Below are positions 27,211 to 36,297 of a stretch of DNA of 64,000 nt, piece after piece. The notes under the pieces are model-generated. The model was not told where the DNA came from. It ran no database searches and was given only the letters and a program-made list of their open reading frames with translations. The first letter of the stretch is position 1, and the number at the start of each line of letters is the position of its first letter. Source of the DNA: Komarekiella atlantica HA4396-MV6 (lineage in GTDB: Bacteria > Cyanobacteriota > Cyanobacteriia > Cyanobacteriales > Nostocaceae); NCBI GenBank assembly GCA_019359395.1, contig JAHHHK010000018.1, positions 1 to 64,000 on the forward strand, given 5' to 3'. The translations under genes were made by a program, and so were the position numbers.

Positions 27211-30200
27211 CTATGTGTCCTCCACCGCACCTAAAGCTTTTAACGTCACCTTTTGAGCCGCAGTCAAACCGATAGAGCCTGTAATATCCATATCCTTGTA
27301 TGGTTTAGGATTGCTGAAAATTTTCAAACACTCGCCAGTGTCGGCATTCCATATCCTTACAGTCTCGTCTTCACCACCACTAGCCAGGAATTGTCCATCG
27401 GGACTAAAGACGACTGACCAAATCCTCTTGGTATGCCCTTGGAGTGATTGCAGGCATTGGCCTGTAGTCACATCCCAGATTTTCACAGTATTATCATCAC
27501 CAGCACTGGCCAAAATGTAACTAGATTGCTCACTCTCATTACTGATCGCATAACTACGAGGACTAAAGGCGATCGCTCGTACCTTATCAGTGTGTGCCTT
27601 CAAAGGAGGTTGTAGAGGTTCTAAGCGTTGGTCGTTGTTAGCCTTCCATAACCTGACTGTATGATCTTCACTAGCACTAGCTAAAATGTCACCTCTAGGA
27701 CTAAAAGCTACTGACCTTACCCAATTAGTGTGTCCTTGCAAAGGTTTTAAAGATTCGCCAGTGCTAACGTTCCATAATTTCACTGTATGGTCTTCACTAG
27801 CACCAGCTAAAATATCACCTTTGGGGCTAAAGGCGATAAACCATATTCGGTTAATGTCTTCTGACAAAGTTTTGAAACATTTGCCAGTGTTTACATCCCA
27901 TAACTTTACTGTTTGATCATCACTGGCGCTGGCTAAAATTTGACCGTTAGGACTGAAGCCAATTGACCATACCCAATTAGTATGTCCCTTTAATGTGTGT
28001 AAACATATACCAGTTTTTGCATTCCACAGTTTGATAGTTTGGTCATCACTAGCACTAGCGAGAATTTGACCATCGGGACTAAAGGCAACTGACCGTACCC
28101 CATTTGTATGACCTTGTAAAGTTTTTAGACATTTATCAGTATTTATATCCCAAAGCCTAACTGTGTAGTCATCATTGGCACTAGCTAAAATTTGAGCATT
28201 GGGACTGAAAGCTACACACCATACCCAATTGGTGTAACCTTTCAAAGTTTTCAAGCATCTACCAGTATCCGCATCCCATAGCTTTACTGTTTGGTCATCA
28301 CTGGTACTGGCAATTGTGCGACCTTGGGGACTAAAAGCTACTGACCAGATTCTATCTGTGTGCCCTGGCAAAGTTTTCAAACACTTACCTGTGTTGACAT
28401 CCCACAATCTAACTGTTTGGTCGTCGCTGCCACTAACTATAATGTTTCCTTGAGGACTATAGTCTACTGACCATACCCAATTAGTGTGACCTGACAAAGT
28501 TTTTAAGCACTCACCTGTGTCTACATCCCATAGCTTTACTGTTTGGTCATCACTGGCGCTGGCAATTGTATGACCTTGAGGACTAAAAGCGACTGACCAG
28601 ATTCTATCCGTGTGTCCTAGTAAAGTCTTTAGACATTCACCGCTTTGGACATCCCAAATTTTCACGGTCTGGTCTTTACTGCCACTAACTAGGGTTTTAC
28701 CATCGGGACTATAATCTACTGACCGTACTCCATTGATGTGACCAGACAAGGTTTTTAAGCATTCACCGCTTTGGACATCCCAAATTTTCACGGTCTGGTC
28801 TTCACTAGCACTAGCAATGGTATGACCTTGAGGACTAAAAGCGACTGACCAGATTCTATCTGTATGCCCTAGTAAAGTTTTCAGACATTCACCGCTTTGA
28901 ACATCCCAAATTTTTAGGGTCTGGTCTTCACTGGCACTAACTAGGGTTGTATCACTGGCATTAAAAGCAATTGACCAAACTTTATTAGTGTGTCCTTGAT
29001 AAAGCAAAAGTTGTTGACCATTGATAACTTGCCACAGGCGAATCTCACCGTTTGCATCTCCTGTAGCTAAAAGTTGACCGTTTCGACTAAATGTTACTGA
29101 CAAAACAGTGGCAAAGTTTTTCGCAAATACAGATCGAGTCAAATCGCTGTAAGCAAAACTAACCTGATGCAGATTTACGTTTTGGAGGTAAGCTTGTCGA
29201 ACAGTTAAATGGGAGAAGTCATAACCAGTTAAATCAGTTTGTAGTTGATACAGCAGATGGAGAACATTACTTCCGGCATAGCCTGGTTTAATTAAAAATT
29301 TGTCTTGCAAGGGTTCCAGAATTTGAGTTAGCTTGTCTTCAATATTTGTCTTACTAAGAAAAAGACTGAGCAATCTTTCTAGAATTGGCTTGAGTATGAG
29401 CCGAATTTGAATATCTCTGACATAATCTTTGACAGTTGCCCCCATCAGACCATGACTCATGAATAGTGCAATTTTACCTGTAGTAATTTCTTGACAAACC
29501 TGCTCAATTATGGATTCTGTGATGTATTCCATAACCACAGGTTGCAGAGTAAACAGTGCTGCACTTTTTTCAATTAGCGAGCGCCTACGTAGAGATTTTA
29601 GTGCTTCCAGTAATTCCCTTTTTGATAAGGGACGCACAATATCATTTAGCAATTCTTCCAGCGAAACTGGGTCACGTTTAATTGCCAACCAGTAGATGAT
29701 TTCTTTTTCAAACTCTGAGGCCCGCTCAAATTGCTGGTCTAATAAATTACGGGTGTCACCAAAAATGATCTCTCCTTCATCTAAAAAGGCAGCAATATCT
29801 CCACCAAATAATTCTCGGATTGTCTCAGAGACTAGCTTTAAGGCTAAAGGATTACCTGAATAATTCTCAATTAGTTTTGCCCAGTTTTGCTGCGATCCAA
29901 ATAAGCTTTTATCTTTAAGAATTTCTTGCCCTTCTGTTTCTCCCACACCTGCCACTGACATTGTTCTAACAGGTGATGCTTCGCCCTCTAAAGGCGCAAA
30001 TTCGTTTGGCTTTTCGCGGCTGGTAATCACTAAGCAACTTTGATGAGGTTCTTCCCCTACTCGTCTGAGTAGTTGACCATAACCTTCATATCCTTCTTTA
30101 TAGTATCCAACACGGCCTTCTGGCAAAGAAGCTTGCAAAATAGTTTCTGCATTGTCCAACAACAGTAGACAACGATGCTCTCGTAAATATTTAATCAGCA

Positions 30201-30798
30201 GTGTGACCCTGCCGTTTACGGTTTCTGGTAAATTTGTTTCCCGCTCATCAGATAGAAATCGGATCAGATTTGCTAACATCTCTTGGATAGGTGGGGCATT
30301 ACGGAGAGTTCGCCAAATAAAATATTCAAAATTCTCCTGAACTTCGTCTGCTAGCTTCACAGACAAAGTTGTTTTGCCAATTCCTCCCATACCTAGTAGT
30401 GCTACTAATCGACAGTTATCTTTGACAATCCATTGCTTGAGCTTAGACAGTTCTGCTTCCCGCCCGTAAAAGATACCACGGATGCTAGGCGCTTCGCCCC
30501 AGTCTTGACGCTTGGTTGCAATCGGTTTTATTGTCTGCGAAGATGCTTGATATGCATGTTTAATAACTTGCTGTAACTTAGTGAGCTTACCTGGGCCACC
30601 GCCACTCACTTGGAATTTTTTGTAAACCTCGCTCAATCTTTTGCGTACTGCCTCAGCACTAATACCTAATTCTATGGCGATCGCATTTGGCGATTTATCC
30701 TGAACAGCATATAACAACACCTCTAGCTCACTGCTAGACAAGCAACGCTCTTGCGCTAAAGCCAAAATAAAGTCTTCGGGAATCTCACTCATACTCAC
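27211..30798 (-). CDS. HTH-NB-ARC-WD40 STAND protein
   Basis: The 1195 residues begin with an HTH-like module (about 5-85: LGISAEAVRKRLSEVYKKF, SGGGPGKLTKL) shared with the NACHT protein at 6167. The NB-ARC NTPase follows: Walker A GMGGIGKT at 136-143, Walker B LLLLDN at 211-216, VITSREKP, then GNPLALKLV. A winged-helix/helical part and a short pentapeptide-like stretch come next. Fourteen WD40 units, enough for two seven-bladed propellers, run from about residue 570. The C-terminal tail GLTAAQKVTLKALGAVE is often seen in cyanobacterial WD40-STAND proteins. Several blades are nearly identical, a sign of recent repeat expansion. Ligand sensing by the propellers is expected. Defence or signalling is inference. 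Confidence 0.88.
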   Translation of the reverse strand: MSMSEIPEDFILALAQERCLSSSELEVLLYAVQDKSPNAIAIELGISAEAVRKRLSEVYKKFQVSGGGPGKLTKLQQVIKHAYQASSQTIKPIATKRQDWGEAPSIRGIFYGREAELSKLKQWIVKDNCRLVALLGMGGIGKTTLSVKLADEVQENFEYFIWRTLRNAPPIQEMLANLIRFLSDERETNLPETVNGRVTLLIKYLREHRCLLLLDNAETILQASLPEGRVGYYKEGYEGYGQLLRRVGEEPHQSCLVITSREKPNEFAPLEGEASPVRTMSVAGVGETEGQEILKDKSLFGSQQNWAKLIENYSGNPLALKLVSETIRELFGGDIAAFLDEGEIIFGDTRNLLDQQFERASEFEKEIIYWLAIKRDPVSLEELLNDIVRPLSKRELLEALKSLRRRSLIEKSAALFTLQPVVMEYITESIIEQVCQEITTGKIALFMSHGLMGATVKDYVRDIQIRLILKPILERLLSLFLSKTNIEDKLTQILEPLQDKFLIKPGYAGSNVLHLLYQLQTDLTGYDFSHLTVRQAYLQNVNLHQVSFAYSDLTRSVFAKNFATVLSVTFSRNGQLLATGDANGEIRLWQVINGQQLLLYQGHTNKVWSIAFNASDTTLVSASEDQTLKIWDVQSGECLKTLLGHTDRIWSVAFSPQGHTIASASEDQTVKIWDVQSGECLKTLSGHINGVRSVDYSPDGKTLVSGSKDQTVKIWDVQSGECLKTLLGHTDRIWSVAFSPQGHTIASASDDQTVKLWDVDTGECLKTLSGHTNWVWSVDYSPQGNIIVSGSDDQTVRLWDVNTGKCLKTLPGHTDRIWSVAFSPQGRTIASTSDDQTVKLWDADTGRCLKTLKGYTNWVWCVAFSPNAQILASANDDYTVRLWDINTDKCLKTLQGHTNGVRSVAFSPDGQILASASDDQTIKLWNAKTGICLHTLKGHTNWVWSIGFSPNGQILASASDDQTVKLWDVNTGKCFKTLSEDINRIWFIAFSPKGDILAGASEDHTVKLWNVSTGESLKPLQGHTNWVRSVAFSPRGDILASASEDHTVRLWKANNDQRLEPLQPPLKAHTDKVRAIAFSPRSYAISNESEQSSYILASAGDDNTVKIWDVTTGQCLQSLQGHTKRIWSVVFSPDGQFLASGGEDETVRIWNADTGECLKIFSNPKPYKDMDITGSIGLTAAQKVTLKALGAVEDT

Positions 30799-31407
30799 AC
30801 CAAGACGAACTGAACTATACGTTCAATCTTAGCTCACTAGGTGAGTAAGCAATCTAGATAGAGTGAAGTTAAACTAGTGATCTATGTTCCAAATAGCTTT
30901 TTGAATAAGTCTTTCGTCGCTTTTTAAATAATTTTCTCAGTTTTATCTTGACTAAGTAACTTAGTTACTTTATAGTGAATTTAACACAGGTTATTTGAAT
31001 AACTTAGTAAGTTTACGGTTTAATTACAGAAACTTAGTTAGTAAGAGGTAAAGGCAAAGGCTAAAACCGTTAATCCATTTTGAAAAAGTCAAGCATTCAA
31101 AGTCTGTTATCTGTAGAAATTGCATTTTAGGGGTTAATGCGCGTAATGCTTATTTTGCATCATCACGAGCATTGAGCGCCTAACTTCGATTTCCAAATTA
31201 TCTTTGCAATTGATTTAAAGCTTTACTTCACCATCTGCAAATATCAAGACCACTGTTATTAGCATTCAAACTTTACTCAGGTTTGGTAGGAATGCTGCGT
31301 GCCTTGACTAGCTAAAAGCAACGCTGCAAGTATTGGTTCCTTTTTTAGGACAGTCGAGGTAGTGCTAGTTGCTGCTTAGATTCAACTCTCAAAACAGGAC
31401 AAAAACA
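30799..31407. promoter_or_regulatory. Divergent control region of the WD40-STAND locus
   Basis: About 610 bases separate the STAND start (minus) from the first small membrane-protein gene (plus). It contains a dyad CTCAC-TAG-GTGAG at 30833-30845, about 35-47 bases before the STAND ATG. Further out are three related sites with core CTTAG: AAGTAACTTAGTTACTT at 30954-30970, AACTTAGTAAGTT at 31001-31013 and AACTTAGTTAGTAAG at 31031-31045. Clustered dyads between divergent genes suggest regulator binding. No open frame of note. Confidence 0.45.
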
Positions 31408-31647
31408 ATGAAAACTAGTCTCAAAGATGACGATAATCTGCTGTTCAAGTGGGCTTGTAAAGGATTCAAATATTTTTTGCTGATTCTGCTAGGCTTTGCT
31501 ATTGCTTTTGTTTTGGCTCACGTTTTTGGCGCTGCCTCGATAGTTGGGATGCTGTTATCTGCAAGTATATGGAGATGGGTTTTTCGGACAGCAGTTTTCC
31601 TATTTTGTCTATTTGCGATCGCCATGATGATTGAGTCTTGGGGTTAG
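31408..31647 (+). CDS. Small two-span membrane protein at the STAND locus
   Basis: The ATG at 31408 (MKTSLKDDDNLLFKWACKG) has AGGA eight bases upstream and is preferred to a longer frame. The 79-residue product has a charged start and two membrane segments, about 20-41 and 56-75. It ends IESWG. It is followed by the 74-residue membrane protein gene in the same direction. The STAND gene is divergent. Role unknown: by analogy with STAND-linked effectors it could act at the membrane, which is inference. Confidence 0.6.
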   Translation: MKTSLKDDDNLLFKWACKGFKYFLLILLGFAIAFVLAHVFGAASIVGMLLSASIWRWVFRTAVFLFCLFAIAMMIESWG

Positions 31648-31762
31648 TTCTTCACCCACTGATCACCAGCAAGATTGCAATTTTAGGTTTGTAGTCAACT
31701 TTAATCAATTGCCTTTGGCTAACTTGCACTTAGCTAGAGGCTTCCCATTTGGAGATCATATC

Positions 31763-31987
31763 ATGCCAAATCACAAAAGTAGCAATTCTGGAGGAGAAAT
31801 CCTTTCGCCAATTTTAGTCATCTTAGTGGCGGGGTCAATCTCTTTAGCAATTGTGAACAAAGCTAATCACCCAGCATATTTTGACATAGTAAAAATAGCG
31901 ATCGCCTACAGTTTTGGTTCAATGAAAAACAAAGGTGAAATTAAAAAGTTGGAAAAACAGGATGATGCAGATGACGACTTGAAATAG
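31763..31987 (+). CDS. Small single-span membrane protein, homologue of the one at 5812
   Basis: The ATG at 31763 has GGAG about nine bases upstream. The 74 residues begin MPNHKSSNSGGEILSPILVI and have one membrane segment (about 14-31). A P.YFDIVKIAIAYSFG stretch and a Lys/Asp-rich tail follow. The core aligns residue by residue with the 65-residue protein at 5812-6009, next to the NACHT gene. Both lie beside a STAND gene with the same N-terminal module. The glycosyltransferase gene converges three bases away. No named family is recognised. Confidence 0.6.
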   Translation: MPNHKSSNSGGEILSPILVILVAGSISLAIVNKANHPAYFDIVKIAIAYSFGSMKNKGEIKKLEKQDDADDDLK

Positions 31988-31990
31988 CTA

Positions 31991-33235
31991 TTATTTCACA
32001 TCAGTCACCCGCCAGCTTAATTTCAAATTAACCCAGAAATTCCAAACAGTAGCAACTGCGATCGCAATTAAGTTAGCTATGTAGCGATTAGGAATCAGGA
32101 AATTGAATACCAAATTCAACACCAACACATTCAACACAAGTCCAGCAAGGCAAACGATGTTGAATTTTAAAAAGCGCTTCAAGCGATGACGCCATTCTTG
32201 CTGGTTTACACTTACATCAGCAAAAGTCCAAGCGTCATTCCACAAGAAATTATTGCAAATTGCAATTTCACCTGCAAGAATTTTGCTGCGCGTCAAAGGC
32301 CAGGCTAGGGTTGTCGGATCGCTAAGCAAGTAAAGTACTGTCATATCTACAAATACGCCACTCAAACCCACCAAACCAAAACGCAGGAATCTACCAATGG
32401 GAAAATCGACTTTTTGACTGATTTTTCCTAGTCGTCCTGTAGAAATCCGCAACCGCAATAAATGGTGTATGTAATCCACATATTGCTTCCATGTCACTTT
32501 GCTTTCACCTTGTTTACGCTCACAGAACACATAACCAACTTCAGCAATTTCATCTACCTTTCCCCGTCCAATTACCTCAAGGAGGATTTTGTATCCTACT
32601 GGATTAAGTGTTACACCTGCGATCGCACTCCGACGCACCATAAAATAACCACTCATGGGGTCAGAAACTCTGCCCAATACCCCTGGTAAAATAGTCAACC
32701 CTAACACTTGTGCGCCACGCGATAAAAAACGCCTAACAATACTCCAACTACTAACACCGCCTCCTTCAACATGACGACTGGCTACTGCTAAATCTGCTCC
32801 CTGTTCAATTGCACTGAGCAGTTGCGTCAATATCTCTGGTGGATGCTGTAAATCCCCATCAATCACCCCTAGCACACGCCCTCTAGCTACCTGCCACCCA
32901 CGAATCACTGCTGAGGATAGCCCTCGCTCTTGTTGTCGTCGCATCACTTGCAACTGTGGGTATACTTCCATCAGAGATTGTGCTACCTCCCAAGTACGGT
33001 CTGGACTATCATCGTCTACTATAATCAGCTCGTAGTTTCCTGGAATAGCTTCATCTAACAACTGGCTCAATATTCTGACAACATTTTTAATGTTATCTCG
33101 CTCTTTATAAGTGGGAATTACTAGAGAGAGATGGATAAATTTCCTATCTATATTTATACCATTAGGAGTCAGTTCATAAATCTGCAAAGAGCCAGATGGT
33201 ACTGGTAACAATGAAGTAAGTTGGTTGTTACTCAT
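31991..33235 (-). CDS. DPM1-like glycosyltransferase fused to a GtrA-like membrane domain
   Basis: The 414 residues have an N-terminal GT2 domain resembling polyprenyl-phosphate mannose synthases (VIPTYKERDNIKNVV, IIVDDDSPDRTWE, IDGDLQHPPEIL). A C-terminal GtrA-like unit with four membrane spans starts at RFLRFGLVGLSGVFVDM. Such fusions move a sugar onto a lipid carrier and help flip it for use in glycans. The upstream gene on the same strand is a DUF2079 membrane protein of GT-C type, so the two may work in one glycosylation pathway (inference). Confidence 0.88.
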   Translation of the reverse strand: MSNNQLTSLLPVPSGSLQIYELTPNGINIDRKFIHLSLVIPTYKERDNIKNVVRILSQLLDEAIPGNYELIIVDDDSPDRTWEVAQSLMEVYPQLQVMRRQQERGLSSAVIRGWQVARGRVLGVIDGDLQHPPEILTQLLSAIEQGADLAVASRHVEGGGVSSWSIVRRFLSRGAQVLGLTILPGVLGRVSDPMSGYFMVRRSAIAGVTLNPVGYKILLEVIGRGKVDEIAEVGYVFCERKQGESKVTWKQYVDYIHHLLRLRISTGRLGKISQKVDFPIGRFLRFGLVGLSGVFVDMTVLYLLSDPTTLAWPLTRSKILAGEIAICNNFLWNDAWTFADVSVNQQEWRHRLKRFLKFNIVCLAGLVLNVLVLNLVFNFLIPNRYIANLIAIAVATVWNFWVNLKLSWRVTDVK

Positions 33236-33339
33236 AAAGCAGAATCCAGGTTGTGAAAGAGTAGTGTTTTGTCAATATTGCTTTGATAGGTTTAAATTTT
33301 ATACATGTTTTTACTCAAATTGAATACTTTGTTCTACTC

Positions 33340-34812
33340 CTAAGATCTTCTTTCAAATAAATAAACCTGGTGCTGCTCATAAGTTAATTGGAAACTGGGA
33401 TTATCTTTTAATTTATTGATAAAGCTATTTACAGAATCATCGGTTTTAAAATTGTTCCTAAAACTAGAATGATTCAAATTGAGTAATACATACTCAAAGC
33501 TATTTAAATTATTAGCAGAAAAAGGATTACCATCCCAAGAACCATAATAATTAACCAAGGCACGGTGAGTTACATGGGGTGCAATTTCATGAGTTGTTAA
33601 AACACTTCCCTGAGTCTGAATCTGTGTAATTGCAGTGTTTGTTGCTTGCCAATTTAACCAATCAAAAGGAGAGTTTTTAAAATCCATCCGAGATAACCTT
33701 GTTGCCAGACCTAATAATAAAATCATTAACATAAATAAGATTATTTTCCGTCCCTGTTTTAGCCATCCTCTATTGTCAGCCAGAGCAGAGATTATAGACA
33801 AAAATACAAAGGGGATGATCAGTAAAGAATAGTGGTTATCTATCTGCCGCTGAGAAGAATAAATAGAGAGGATATTTAATCCCAGTATGGGAAGTGCTCC
33901 AATTAACGGAGATAGATTCCGAGGTGACAATCCCCAAATTATTGGCAATACCAATAAACCTAAATATTTGAGTGTGTCCAGAGAGATAATTTTGCTCAAG
34001 ATTATGTTAGGTCTGAGAAACAAATTTTGGACAAATTTTAGAGGAGTCTCACCTAAATATTTATAACGATTTAATCCATTCAGATAACCTATAGTGACAT
34101 CCCCTACTGCATTAGCACTAAAAAATGGGATGATTGCTTTAGTAGCAATTAAATACCAACTTACACCTGCAAATAATGCGATCGCACCGTATAAACGCTT
34201 CTTTTCAAAAAAGAAAAGCCATATACCCATTGCAAATACAGTCAGTGACAATACACTTTTGCAGCTTAAGGCAAGAACAATAGCTAATCCAAACCACATT
34301 GTCTTACCCAAACGTGCAGCCCAAACTGCTCCTAAAAGTGCTGGAACTGCCAAAACTTCTGGATGAAAATCAAACAGATTGCTAGTCAAAACTACCGGAT
34401 ACATCAGATAGGCTACTGCTAAACCTATTGCTTGTTCCTGCTTTAACCCAGCTTGACGAGCTAAACCCCAGATTGGCCAAGCTCCCAAAGCTAAAGCCAA
34501 TGCTTGCACAGCTAACAACCAATGAACATCTGGGAAAATTTTGTACAGCAAACTCAATGGATAGAGGATCAATGCTGCATGATCCCCTAAAATATGAACA
34601 TTTAAGAAAGAGGAAACAGGTGTTTGCCCCTGACTAATTAAGTAAACCACTTGGTCAAAAATTCCTAAGTCCCAAGCACCTGAACGGAAAAGCCCGTGTC
34701 TAAGACTGCTGAAAGTGAATAATACCAGAGCGCCCACGCCAATTATCCAAACCACAGTCTTAGATTTTAGTTCTTGAATAGATTTTAGTTCTTGAGAGTT
34801 TAAGCTATGCAT
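33340..34812 (-). CDS. DUF2079 multi-span membrane protein
   Basis: The 490-residue protein has about ten membrane spans and the DUF2079 start HGLFRSGAWDLGIFDQVVYL with an Asp pair-like DLGIFD motif. NVHILGDHAALILYP and LFDFHPEVLAVPALLG follow. DUF2079 proteins resemble GT-C glycosyltransferases that use lipid-linked sugars. It shares direction with the DPM1-like gene 104 bases downstream. An 18-bp tandem duplication gives QELKSI-QELKSK near the N-terminus. Substrate unknown. Confidence 0.82.
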   Translation of the reverse strand: MHSLNSQELKSIQELKSKTVVWIIGVGALVLFTFSSLRHGLFRSGAWDLGIFDQVVYLISQGQTPVSSFLNVHILGDHAALILYPLSLLYKIFPDVHWLLAVQALALALGAWPIWGLARQAGLKQEQAIGLAVAYLMYPVVLTSNLFDFHPEVLAVPALLGAVWAARLGKTMWFGLAIVLALSCKSVLSLTVFAMGIWLFFFEKKRLYGAIALFAGVSWYLIATKAIIPFFSANAVGDVTIGYLNGLNRYKYLGETPLKFVQNLFLRPNIILSKIISLDTLKYLGLLVLPIIWGLSPRNLSPLIGALPILGLNILSIYSSQRQIDNHYSLLIIPFVFLSIISALADNRGWLKQGRKIILFMLMILLLGLATRLSRMDFKNSPFDWLNWQATNTAITQIQTQGSVLTTHEIAPHVTHRALVNYYGSWDGNPFSANNLNSFEYVLLNLNHSSFRNNFKTDDSVNSFINKLKDNPSFQLTYEQHQVYLFERRS

Positions 34813-35401
34813 ATTTTGGTACTATCTTTTGATTTACTTAAATAATTTTTACTAAGTTAGAGGTCATGTTTACCTTGTCTGTACACATACTGTAATAATT
34901 AGATATTTCATTGAGGTTATTAAAACTCAGACCCATTACTGGATTTATCGCAACTAGGTAACACAAGTCTGCAAATTTGTGTAACCAAGTCAGGTTCTTC
35001 TTAACCCACAGAGACTACTGCAAATGAGGATGTGGAGTAAAAATATTTATATGTGAATGTATGTAAATATCTTCTAATCACTAACTACTAATAGTTAATT
35101 TTCAATAAAAATACTGTGATATATTACACAGTATATTACTATGACTGTAACATCCTCAAAAAGCAACTACTATTCGAGTTCTTTATCAGAAAAACATAGT
35201 TAATTTTTTATAAGTCAAAAATATTTTTTGACAAACCCTGGCACTCGTGTACTTATAAACACTAAGTAAAGCATTCGTTTGGCTCTGATTCTTCTGCTTT
35301 GCTCTGAATACAAGGGTTATAATGCTTACCGAGCTATAGGGACTATTTAGTTTAGTGCCTCAATTTGCCTAGATTTTTGATAGCGCTTCTAAAATATAAG
35401 A
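34813..35401. other. Intergenic region without visible genes
   Basis: About 590 bases between the divergently read DUF2079 and nuclease genes. It is AT-rich, with no open frame of family character and no RNA gene. Promoters for both neighbours are expected, but I cannot fix their boxes. Confidence 0.45.
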
Positions 35402-36232
35402 ATGCTATCAACTACAACTCAACTCTTACGACTGTCTCAAGGGCAGCTGAACTTGTTAGAAGCTTGTCCGCGTAAATTCCAACACACCTACTTAGAAAAA
35501 CTCAGTTCTCCCTTAGATCCTGAACACGAGGAACGACAGACTTTGGGTAGTCGTTTTCACTTGCTGATGCAGCAGCGAGAAATGGGTTTGCCAATTGATA
35601 GTTTACTGCAAGTAGATGCTCAACTACAAAAGTGGATGTCAGCTTTTGGCAATGCAGCACCGGAAGTTTTAACGCTTGCAACCAATAACCAAACTTTCCG
35701 TGAAAGTGAACACTATCGCACCTTGCAAGTTCAAGACTATTTACTGACGGTTATCTATGATTTATTAATTGCAGATAACCAGCAAGCGCAAATTCTTGAT
35801 TGGAAAACTTATCCTAAGCCACCAAATAAAAGCAAGTTAGCAAAGAACTGGCAAACACGTCTTTATATGTACGTGTTAGCGGAAACTAGCGAATACTTGC
35901 CGGAAAAAATTTCGATGACTTACTGGTTTGTTCAGTCTGAAGGCAGACCACAGAGTATTAGATTTAATTACAATGCTGTCCAGCATGAGCACACAGCCAG
36001 GAAACTTAATCAACTATTAAGCAAGTTAACAAATTGGCTGGAACTTTATCAAAATAACGAACAATTTCCCCAAGTGATGGAAACTAGTAAAGCTTGTAAT
36101 TATTGTCAGTTTGCTACACGATGCGAACGTCAACAAGCTACCGAACAAGACATTTCTGATGACAATCATTTAAGTGTAAACAGCACAAGCTTGTTACCAA
36201 ATCTGGCTAATATTCAAGAAGTATCACTTTAA
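35402..36232 (+). CDS. PD-(D/E)XK nuclease with likely Fe-S cluster (RecB/Cas4-like)
   Basis: The 276 residues have an N-terminal Cys (LLEACPRKFQHTYLEKL) and a nuclease core with VIYDLLIADN, the catalytic QILDWKTY and QTRLYMYVL. A C-terminal CNYCQFATRC completes four Cys, as in AddB- and Cas4-type 4Fe-4S nucleases. It is expected to cut or trim DNA ends. There are no cas genes or helicase partner nearby, so a CRISPR role is unlikely. The GNAT gene follows 65 bases later. Confidence 0.83.
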   Translation: MLSTTTQLLRLSQGQLNLLEACPRKFQHTYLEKLSSPLDPEHEERQTLGSRFHLLMQQREMGLPIDSLLQVDAQLQKWMSAFGNAAPEVLTLATNNQTFRESEHYRTLQVQDYLLTVIYDLLIADNQQAQILDWKTYPKPPNKSKLAKNWQTRLYMYVLAETSEYLPEKISMTYWFVQSEGRPQSIRFNYNAVQHEHTARKLNQLLSKLTNWLELYQNNEQFPQVMETSKACNYCQFATRCERQQATEQDISDDNHLSVNSTSLLPNLANIQEVSL

Positions 36233-36297
36233 TGTGAGTACTCAACAACTTGATGATAATGATTTGAAAATATTAAAAAATCACAACTTTTACAGCT

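Noticed and set aside
35402-36232. Cas4 from a CRISPR system
   Set aside because: The nuclease has a Cas4-like Cys arrangement, but there is no array and no cas1/cas2 nearby. A general RecB/AddB-like nuclease is a safer call.
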